Of a stretch of DNA of 64,000 nt, positions 1 to 6,224 are shown piece by piece. The stretch comes from Desulfoluna spongiiphila (lineage in GTDB: Bacteria > Desulfobacterota > Desulfobacteria > Desulfobacterales > Desulfolunaceae): positions 126,738-190,737 of the forward strand of contig NZ_FMUX01000007.1 in the NCBI RefSeq assembly GCF_900101345.1. Direction: 5' to 3'. Position 1 is the stretch's first letter, and every line of letters starts with the position of its first letter. The translations under genes and the position numbers were made by a program. The notes below the pieces were generated by a model. That model saw nothing but the letters and a program-made list of their open reading frames with translations, ran no database searches and was not told the DNA's origin.

Positions 1-1
1 A

Positions 2-94
2 ATGATCACCGACGCCCTGGCCGCCTTTCGCAAGGAGGGCGGCTTCTCCGGCGTCTCCATCTCCATCGACGTGGACCCCTATGCCCTGGGATAA
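2..94 (+). CDS. priA: Primosomal protein N' (PriA), C-terminal end only
   Basis: Only the last 30 codons are inside the window; the reading frame is open to the left edge and stops at 92-94. The tail ends in a hydrophobic strand followed by IDVDPYALG, which resembles the closing strand of PriA helicases (usually ending in a v-D-V-D-P motif). PriA restarts stalled replication forks by loading the replicative helicase. With so little sequence, the assignment rests on this end motif alone. Confidence 0.5.
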   Translation: MITDALAAFRKEGGFSGVSISIDVDPYALG

Positions 95-110
95 AGCTGG
101 GAGCAAAAAC

Positions 111-281
111 AGCCTCCGGCGGCAAGGTGTGCCACCTTGAAAGCAGGTTGCGAATGTGCTTTCCCCCTCGTTCCTCGGGGAAAAGCACATCCGCCTTAAG
201 CGCAACATTCATTCATGAAGAATTCTTAAGACCTTTTTGCTGACCCCGGCTCAAAAATTGGCAACCGTTTAACCGCCGGAG
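111..281. repeat. R1 dispersed element, copy at 0.1 kb
   Basis: The copy opens with GCCTCCGGCGGCAAGGTG and ends near CCGCCGGAG, the inverted-end signature of the R1 family. Inside is the characteristic hairpin in which GTGCTTTCCCC pairs with GGGGAAAAGCAC around a CTCGTTCCTC loop. It sits directly after priA and runs into an R2 repeat. ORFs read through it on the minus strand are artefacts. Confidence 0.8.
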
Positions 282-450
282 TTATTCCGGTTAAAGTCAA
301 GCGAGTCCCCAATACCCTTCATCGTGTTTCCAGAAGGATAAAATGGGCCTCTCCTGCAAAAACAGTTGCCACATGTCACACATCACGCGAATGCCCCGAG
401 AACGCTTGCATAATGAATACCTCCATGCATTCGCCATAGGATTTCAAGGA
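282..450. repeat. R2 dispersed repeat, copy 1
   Basis: This stretch matches two others in the window (9085-9212 and 21117-21304), sharing blocks such as TTGCCACATGTCACACATCA, CGCGAATGCC and CATTCGCCATAGG. Its right end (TTTCAAGGAACACCACC) supplies the Shine-Dalgarno sequence of the phosphodiesterase gene that begins at 459. The other copies end TTTCAAGGTGCCCCCACC, so a few substitutions appear to have made a usable ribosome binding site. Confidence 0.8.
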
Positions 451-458
451 ACACCACC

Positions 459-1031
459 ATGCGCATTGCCATCATGAGCGACAGCCACGACAACATCTGG
501 CACCTGAAGACCGCTCTTGAACTTATCGCCGACGCCAAGGCCGAGGCCATCATCCACTGCGGGGACTTTGTGGCCCCCTTTATGCTCAAACGCATAGAGA
601 AAGCGGGCATACCCGTCCACGGCGTCCTCGGAAACAACGACGGCAGCGTCCTGACCCTGGCCCGGGCCGCCTACAAGGAGCTCTCCCACATCCATCTCCA
701 TGACGTGGTGGGAAAGGTGACCCTGGGGGGCTGCCGCATCGCCTTTACCCATCACCCGGAGGTGGGTCGGGCCTTTGCCGCCACCGGCAACTTCGACCTG
801 GTCTGCTGCGGTCACTCCCACACCTGGCACCAGGAGACCATTGGACGCTGCACCCTCCTGAACCCCGGAGAGATCATGGGCTCCAACGGGGACCCGAGCT
901 TTGCCCTCCTTGACACCCAAAAAGAAACGATCAGTAAAATCACCTTTCCCCATGCCGTAAGGAAGGACTCCGGGTCCGCCCTTCACCTTGACAACACCCG
1001 GCGAGAAACATACACTATGCGCCGATGCTGA
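459..1031 (+). CDS. YfcE/MJ0936-type metallophosphoesterase
   Basis: A 190-residue single-domain calcineurin-like phosphoesterase. Metal-binding motifs appear in order: SDSHDN near residue 7, CGDF near 47, GNND near 67, and a late GHSHTWH near 127. This is the layout of YfcE/MJ0936 phosphodiesterases, which hydrolyse phosphodiester bonds using two metal ions; the physiological substrate is unknown. Length is normal for the family, with a roughly 20-residue extra tail. ATG 459 is chosen because AAGGA lies 8 nt upstream, within the end of an R2 repeat. The gene stands alone. Confidence 0.85.
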   Translation: MRIAIMSDSHDNIWHLKTALELIADAKAEAIIHCGDFVAPFMLKRIEKAGIPVHGVLGNNDGSVLTLARAAYKELSHIHLHDVVGKVTLGGCRIAFTHHPEVGRAFAATGNFDLVCCGHSHTWHQETIGRCTLLNPGEIMGSNGDPSFALLDTQKETISKITFPHAVRKDSGSALHLDNTRRETYTMRRC

Positions 1032-1252
1032 TACCTGATACGCAACGAGTCCGCGCTCGCGCAATAAATAACTGTACACCATCACCTCTTTTGAGGGATT
1101 ATTTACTCTCAAGATACGTACCAGCCCAAAAAGCGTGTCGACGGGAAGCCGGCTTTGGTCGTTAAGCTGTACGGTTATGTGTTGCCCGAGCCCTCATGCT
1201 CACCCCTTCGTCCCCCCGCGACGACAGCAACGTTCGATACTGAGGTGAAATC

Positions 1253-1954
1253 ATGTCCAAAAAATTAGTGGCGCTGGTGCTTTTCATGCTTTGCACCGCC
1301 CTGCCCCTTTCGGCTGCGGAACAAGCCAAAGGGCCTGCCATCCATATCCCCGAAGCACAATTCGACTTCGGCTCCGCCCCCGAGGGCCAGCGTGTGGAGC
1401 ACATCTTTACCGTCGAGAACCGTGGTTCCGAAGAGCTCCGCATCACCCGCGTAAGGCCCGGCTGAGGCTGCACCGCCGCTTCGTTTTCGAAGCGAATCGC
1501 GCCAGGCGGCAGCGGAACCATCAAAATCATCGGCAACACCCGGGGATACGGGGGACGGGACTTCAAACGCAACATTCAGGTGGAGTCCAACGACCCCAAA
1601 CACCAGACCACCTCCCTGATCTTCAAGGGGCATGTGGAAAAGGTCGTCACCATCACCCCGGCCCAGGTGCGCCTCATCGGCACCGAGGGCCAGGACCTCA
1701 CGGCCAAGGTGCGCATCGTTCCCAGCAAGGAATACCCCTTTAAACTCCTCTCGGTAAATGCCATGGACCCCAAGCTGTTCACGGTGGACGTCGAGGAGGT
1801 GGCGGGAAAAAACGGCCAGGAGTATGAACTCACCGTGAAAAACGTCACCAGCCAAAAAGGACGGTATTCCAGCGCCATTTCCATCGGCACCGACAGCAAG
1901 ATCAGGCCGCAGATGAGGATCCAGGTCACCCTGTACATCCGCAAAAAGGCTTAG
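1253..1954 (+). CDS. Secreted DUF1573 protein, probable selenoprotein (UGA 1463-1465 read as Sec71)
   Basis: The frame opens at ATG 1253 (GAGGTG upstream), is interrupted by one TGA at 1463-1465, and continues open in the same frame to TAG 1952-1954, giving 233 residues. Residues 1-22 are a signal peptide ending LSAAEQ. The body is a DUF1573 (ASH/Ig-like) domain: FDFGSAPEGQ, HIFTVENRGSEELRITRV, then PG-UGA-GCTAASFSKRIAPG. DUF1573 proteins normally carry CGCT at this place, so the UGA replaces the first cysteine and Cys73 is kept. A perfect hairpin follows the UGA (separate entry). A nonsense or frameshift pseudogene is unlikely because conservation continues in frame for 160 residues. Family function is unclear; a periplasmic thiol/selenol redox or structural role is inference. 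A terminator follows at 2019-2042. Confidence 0.82.
1477..1494 (+). promoter_or_regulatory. Candidate bacterial SECIS hairpin
   Basis: CGCTTCGTTTTCGAAGCG begins 11 nt after the in-frame UGA of the DUF1573 gene. It folds as a perfect 7-bp stem with a TTTT loop; if the two top pairs open, the loop has G in its second position, as described for bacterial SECIS elements. Distance and size fit SelB-dependent recoding, which needs the element directly downstream of the UGA. Folding and homologues were not computed. Confidence 0.6.
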
Positions 1955-2018
1955 GCCCTGCCGCAACCTTGCACAGCTGCGATGCCATAACCAATCAAGT
2001 CACCAACATTTACAATGG

Positions 2019-2042
2019 AAAGCCCCGCACTCCGGGGCTTTT
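2019..2042 (+). terminator. Intrinsic terminator abutting the next start codon
   Basis: AAAGCCCCG pairs with CGGGGCTTT around a 5-nt loop and is followed by TTTT. It ends only 5 nt before the HAD-phosphatase ATG at 2048, so it both ends the DUF1573 transcript and overlaps the translation-start region of the next gene. Confidence 0.75.
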
Positions 2043-2047
2043 AAGGC

Positions 2048-2695
2048 ATGAAACAAAAAATCACCCCCGAAGCCATCCGTGTGGTCGCCTTTGACTGCGA
2101 CGGCGTCATGTTCGACACCGAAGAGACCAACCGCATATATTACAACACCATCCTCGACCGGTTCGGGATGCCCTCCCTGAGCGACGAACAGTTTCGCTAC
2201 GTCCACATGGCCACCGTGGGCCAGGCCCTGGACTACCTGTTTGAAGGACGCGTTGACATGGGCGAGGTGCGTGCGGCAACCGCCGCATTTGATTACGCCT
2301 CCCTCATCCCCCATATGAAAATGGAGCCCAGCCTGATCCGGGTCCTGACCACCCTTGCACCCCGCTGCAAGCGGGCCATCGCCACCAACCGGGCCAACAC
2401 CATGGAAGCGGTCCTGGCCTTCCACGGCCTTTCGGACCTCTTTGAGCTGGTGGTCACCTCCATGGTCGTCGAACACCCCAAGCCCGCCCCGGACCAGCTC
2501 CACAAGATCATGGACCACTTCGATGTAGCGGCCCATGAGATCCTTTATATAGGGGACTCCACCACGGATCAGCTCGCCGCCCAGGCCGCGGGTGTCCCCT
2601 TTGTGGCTTTCGGCAACCCGGAGCTCACGGCCGATGCCCACATGGATAGCCTTGACGAAATCCCCCCCTTGCTGGGGCTGGGCAACGCATCATGA
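2048..2695 (+). CDS. HAD-superfamily phosphatase (phosphoglycolate phosphatase-like)
   Basis: 215 residues with the HAD motifs in order: FDCDGVMFDTEE (motif I, nucleophile Asp near 18), a helical cap domain, IATNRANT (motif II), Lys in EHPKPAPD (motif III) and IGDSTTDQLAAQAAG (motif IV). This is the subclass IA phosphatase pattern of Gph/PGMB-like enzymes acting on small phosphate esters; the substrate cannot be read. Start 2048 is the only ATG that keeps motif I, but the nearest purine run (AAGG 2043-2046) is too close to act as a normal Shine-Dalgarno and the region is occupied by a terminator hairpin, so initiation here is unusual. Confidence 0.82.
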   Translation: MKQKITPEAIRVVAFDCDGVMFDTEETNRIYYNTILDRFGMPSLSDEQFRYVHMATVGQALDYLFEGRVDMGEVRAATAAFDYASLIPHMKMEPSLIRVLTTLAPRCKRAIATNRANTMEAVLAFHGLSDLFELVVTSMVVEHPKPAPDQLHKIMDHFDVAAHEILYIGDSTTDQLAAQAAGVPFVAFGNPELTADAHMDSLDEIPPLLGLGNAS

Positions 2696-2830
2696 CACAC
2701 CCGGCCGCACAGACACGTTTTCCATAAAAAGAAAGACTGTTCAGCACCAACCTGTAGATACGATGGTACCCCGGATCCCTTCGTTACTGGAGATCCCAAC
2801 CAACGACTTGTAACCCAAAGGACACCTAAC

Positions 2831-3538
2831 ATGAAAAAAAGCCTGATCTCTGCATCACTTGCCCTGCTCATAACCCTGACACTGGTCACCGTCACCCTGG
2901 CCGAAGAGGCGAAAGAAGGCGCCCTCAAAAGCTTTGATGAGCAGATCGGTTACACCATCGGCATGGAAATCGGCACCAACCTCAAGTCCAATGCCCTTGA
3001 ACTTGACCTCGATGCCCTCATCAAAGGGATTCAGGACGGTTTTCACGGCAACGAGCAGCTCATGACCAGCGAAGAGATGATGGCCACCAAAACCAAAGCC
3101 ATCGAAAAAATGCAGGCCAAGCGCATCAAGATGACCGTGGACAACCTCGAAAAAGCCAACGCCTTCCTTGCCGAGAACAAAACAAAAAAAGGCATCACCA
3201 CCACCGAGTCCGGCCTCCAGTATGAAGTGATCACCAAGGGCAAGGGCGATACCCCCAAGGCCTCCGACAAGGTCAAGGTCCACTACCGGGGCATGCTCCT
3301 CGACGGCACGGTCTTTGACAGCTCTTACAAGCGCAACGAGCCCGCCACCTTCCAGGTGGATCGCCTCATCAAGGGCTGGACCGAAGCCCTCCAGATCATG
3401 ACAACCGGTTCCAAGTGGAAGCTCTACGTTCCCCCGGCCCTGGCCTACGGCGCCAACGGCAACGGCCCCAAGATCGGCCCCAACGAAGCCCTCATCTTCG
3501 AAATGGAGCTCCTGGAGATCGTGCCCTCCGCCGAATAA
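2831..3538 (+). CDS. Periplasmic FKBP-type peptidyl-prolyl isomerase (FkpA/Mip-like)
   Basis: 235 residues. Residues 1-24 form a signal peptide ending VTLAEE. Residues 27-125 are the helical N-terminal dimerisation domain of FkpA/Mip proteins (IGYTIGMEIGTNLKS). Residues about 130-233 are an FKBP domain with VKVHYRGMLLDGTVFDSS, the FQVDRLIKGWTEAL active-site strand, and PPALAYGANG before a closing IFEMELLEIV. It catalyses proline cis-trans isomerisation and helps fold exported or outer-membrane proteins. ATG 2831 has AAAGGAC upstream. No operon partner; the transcript probably ends at 3699-3751. Confidence 0.92.
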   Translation: MKKSLISASLALLITLTLVTVTLAEEAKEGALKSFDEQIGYTIGMEIGTNLKSNALELDLDALIKGIQDGFHGNEQLMTSEEMMATKTKAIEKMQAKRIKMTVDNLEKANAFLAENKTKKGITTTESGLQYEVITKGKGDTPKASDKVKVHYRGMLLDGTVFDSSYKRNEPATFQVDRLIKGWTEALQIMTTGSKWKLYVPPALAYGANGNGPKIGPNEALIFEMELLEIVPSAE

Positions 3539-3897
3539 CGGGGCACCCAGGACCTGCCGCCCACGGGCGGCACCCCTTGGTCCCGCCTTTTTCGCAAGCC
3601 CCGCAAAGAGACACGGATGAAGGGCCGTCCCGCTTGACGGGATAACACATTCAAAAAATGCCTTTTCCCTGCCGCTTACATAGTGGTATAGAAAGCTCGT
3701 GCCGGTATCATGCAAATCCAAGGGTTTCATTGTACCGGCACTCTTTTTTTTGGCGCCCCGGATGACCACGCCATCACCGGGGCCCCGCCGTGGATACAAG
3801 GAGTGATGCAAAGGGCCGGTACAAGGTCCTTGCAGACGTTGAACCCTGCCCGCTACGGCAGGGATATGTGTGAACCACCAGGAAGGTTACTAAGAAG
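3539..3897. other. Intergenic region between the FKBP gene and the permease
   Basis: 359 bp without a gene. It contains a strong terminator at 3699-3751 and, after it, a GC-rich leader with several weak inverted repeats. TTGACG at 3634-3639 has no good -10 partner; TATAGA at 3687-3692 lacks a -35. I looked for the purine-riboswitch core and did not find it. Confidence 0.5.
3699..3751 (+). terminator. Strong intrinsic terminator upstream of the permease
   Basis: GTGCCGGTA (3699-3707) pairs with TACCGGCAC (3733-3741); the interior ATGCAAATCC and GGGTTTCAT also pair, and a run of eight T follows. It lies 161 nt after the FKBP stop and 147 nt before the permease start, so it is either the FKBP terminator or an attenuator for the permease. 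Confidence 0.8.
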
Positions 3898-5190
3898 ATG
3901 CTGGAGAACTTTTTCAAGCTCAAAGAGAACGGAACCGATGTCAGGACGGAAGTGATCGCAGGCCTGACCACCTTTATGACCATGGCCTACATCCTGGCCG
4001 TCAACCCGGACATCATGAGTGCCACCGGCATGGACAAAGGGGCCCTTTTCACCGCCACCGCCCTGTCCGCCCTTGTGGCTACCCTTGTCATGGCGCTGGT
4101 GGCCAAGCTCCCCTTTGCCCTGGCCCCCGGCATGGGTTTGAACGCTTTTTTTGCATTCACCGTGGTCCTCAACATGGGCTACTCATGGGAGATGGCCCTC
4201 ACCGCAGTCTTCATCGAAGGCCTTATCTTTATTGTCCTCACCTTTTTCAACGTGCGTGAGGCCATCATCAACGCCATCCCCATCTCCATCAAAAATGCGG
4301 TCTCCGTGGGCATCGGCCTCTTCATCGCCCTCATCGGCCTCAAGGGTGCCGGGGTCATCGTCCGAAGCGACCCCACCCTCGTCACCCTGGGCAACATGGC
4401 CGATCACACCGTCTGGGTGGCCTTTATCGGGATCATCGTCTCCGGGACCCTTCTGGCCCTGAACAAAAAAGGGGCTCTTCTGGCCGGCATCGTCGTGGCC
4501 ACCCTCGTGGGTATCCCCCTTGGCGTCACCAATGTGGAAGGATTAAAGCTCTTCTCCGCGCCCCCCTCCCTTGAACCCATCATGTTCAAGTTCGATTTTT
4601 CCAAGCTCTTCACCACCGACATGGCCGTGGTGCTCTTCACCTTCCTCTTCATCGACATGTTCGACACCGTGGGCACCCTGGTGGGCGTCGGCGCCAAAGC
4701 CGGCCTGCTGGATGAGAAGGGACGTCTGCCCGGGGCCAAGCAGGCCCTTTTTGCCGACGCCATCGGCACCACCTTCGGCGCCTGCATGGGCACCAGCACT
4801 GTGACCACCTACGTTGAAAGCGCCTCGGGCGTGGCAGAAGGCGGTCGCACCGGCCTCACCTCCCTGACCACCGCCGGCCTCTTCTTCGTGGCCCTTTTCA
4901 TGGCCCCCCTCTTTCTCATGATCCCCGCCGCAGCCACCGCTCCGGCCCTGGTGATGGTGGGCTTTTTCATGCTCTCCCCCATCAAGAACATCGACCTCGA
5001 CGATGCCACCGAGGCCCTTCCGGCCTTTATCACCTTCCTCATGATGCCGCTGACCTACAGCATCTCCGAGGGCATTGTCTTCGGCATGCTCAGCTACGTG
5101 ATCTTAAAGGTCCTCTCCGGCAAGGCCAAAACGGTCTCTCCGGTGATGTACATCATCGCGGTCATCTTTGTTCTGAAGTTCTTCATGTAG
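3898..5190 (+). CDS. NCS2-family (AzgA/PbuG-like) purine permease
   Basis: 430 residues, almost wholly hydrophobic with 12-14 membrane segments. The start (FFKLKENGTDVRTEVIAGLTTFMTMAYILAVNP) and the motif FDTVGTLVGVG are those of the adenine/guanine/hypoxanthine branch of nucleobase-cation symporters. It should import purine bases across the inner membrane with protons. Length is typical. ATG 3898 is preceded by a purine-rich AGGAAGG some 14 nt away, with AAGAAG just before it. Single gene; a terminator follows at 5211-5248. Confidence 0.9.
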   Translation: MLENFFKLKENGTDVRTEVIAGLTTFMTMAYILAVNPDIMSATGMDKGALFTATALSALVATLVMALVAKLPFALAPGMGLNAFFAFTVVLNMGYSWEMALTAVFIEGLIFIVLTFFNVREAIINAIPISIKNAVSVGIGLFIALIGLKGAGVIVRSDPTLVTLGNMADHTVWVAFIGIIVSGTLLALNKKGALLAGIVVATLVGIPLGVTNVEGLKLFSAPPSLEPIMFKFDFSKLFTTDMAVVLFTFLFIDMFDTVGTLVGVGAKAGLLDEKGRLPGAKQALFADAIGTTFGACMGTSTVTTYVESASGVAEGGRTGLTSLTTAGLFFVALFMAPLFLMIPAAATAPALVMVGFFMLSPIKNIDLDDATEALPAFITFLMMPLTYSISEGIVFGMLSYVILKVLSGKAKTVSPVMYIIAVIFVLKFFM

Positions 5191-5210
5191 GGCAAGCCGC
5201 ATAAAAAACA

Positions 5211-5248
5211 AAAAAAGGGAGCGCCCGCTGCGGGTCGCTCCCTTTTTT
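5211..5248. terminator. Bidirectional terminator between convergent genes
   Basis: AAAAAAGGGAGCG pairs with CGCTCCCTTTTTT around a CCCGCTGCGGGT loop that itself pairs. A on one side and T on the other let it work for the permease (+) and the small zinc protein (-). Confidence 0.9.
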
Positions 5249-5297
5249 ATTTTCCCTATAGCCTTATGATCTATGACCTATAAGCCTATCGCCTGTC

Positions 5298-5528
5298 TCA
5301 CTGATTCCCGAATCCGTTCTGGGCGCTGCAGTCCGGGCATTCCCAGGTGATGCCGTTGCAGGACATGCCCCAGACGTTCTCGTCCATGCACTCCTGGCAG
5401 ATGGTAAAACCACAGCGGCAGCGCCAGGCAAAGGGGAGATCCCCTTTCCCGCAGCAGTGGCAGGACGATTCCTGGGCCTTGAGTTTCTTTTGCTTATATG
5501 AGGATATTCTTTTTGAAGTACGAGGCAT
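5298..5528 (-). CDS. Small cysteine-rich zinc-ribbon-like protein
   Basis: 76 residues with ten cysteines arranged as CHCC, CRC, CxxC, a single C and CPDC; the core reads GFTICQECMDENVWGMSCNG. Such spacing suggests two zinc knuckles. The function is unknown. Start 5528 has AAGGTGG 5 nt upstream and lies inside the 3' end of the CoA-binding gene (35-bp overlap), so the two genes are translationally coupled. It is followed by the 5211-5248 terminator. Confidence 0.7.
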   Translation of the reverse strand: MPRTSKRISSYKQKKLKAQESSCHCCGKGDLPFAWRCRCGFTICQECMDENVWGMSCNGITWECPDCSAQNGFGNQ

Positions 5529-5937
5529 GATCCACCTTGATACACCGGTTCATGATCACGTCGATGCCGTGATCGGTCAAACGTTCAGCCGCTTCCCTGT
5601 TTTCAATGCCGAGCTGCATCCAGAACACCTTGCACCCGACGGCGATGGCCTCATCCACGTGGTGAATAACGTCTTCGCTTTTTCGAAACACATTCACGAT
5701 GTCCACGGGACCCGGCACCAGATCAAGGGTTTTATAGGCCTTTTCCCCCAGGATCTCTTTCTGGGCGGGACGCACGGGGATGATGACGTACCCGTTTTGC
5801 TGCATGTACCTGGACACATCGTGGGAATCCCGCTCGGGCTTGGGGGAGAGCCCCACCACCGCGATGGTTTTCGCCTGCTCCAGCACCTTTTTGATCTGCC
5901 GGTCCGAGACCAGGATCTCGCCTTTTTTCTCTGCCAT
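5494..5937 (-). CDS. CoA-binding domain protein (YccU-like)
   Basis: 147 residues forming one Rossmann-like CoA_binding domain: KTIAVVGLSPKPERDSH near residue 23 is the nucleotide-binding loop, followed by IIPVRPAQKEILGEKAY and FWMQLGIENREA, all typical of YccU-type proteins. These bind CoA or acyl-CoA; no enzymatic role is established. Start 5937 follows a strong GGAGGTG. First gene of a two-gene unit with the small zinc protein. Confidence 0.85.
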   Translation of the reverse strand: MAEKKGEILVSDRQIKKVLEQAKTIAVVGLSPKPERDSHDVSRYMQQNGYVIIPVRPAQKEILGEKAYKTLDLVPGPVDIVNVFRKSEDVIHHVDEAIAVGCKVFWMQLGIENREAAERLTDHGIDVIMNRCIKVDHASYFKKNILI

Positions 5938-6224
5938 GGTTCACCTCCGGGTGTTTGCCGTTTGGCCCTTTTCATGGTAGGTATACGCCATTGCGGCGGC
6001 TTTTCCGCGCAATGCTCTCATCGACCCATAAACCAAAACAATCCGACACGTAAACAGTGACACCGTGTCCTTTAAGGGTTGTCCCGATATTTAAAGACCC
6101 AAAGGGGCATCACCACCCGGCTCACCGGCCGTATGATCCCATCACGATGTTCGGTGCAGAAGGTAATGCAACGAAAGGCCCCTGTCAACAGGCCTCGCCC
6201 CATCAACCCCGGAGCCATCCACCC

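Noticed and set aside
3539..3897. Purine or guanidine riboswitch before the permease
   Set aside because: I could not find the conserved cores; only a terminator hairpin is clear.
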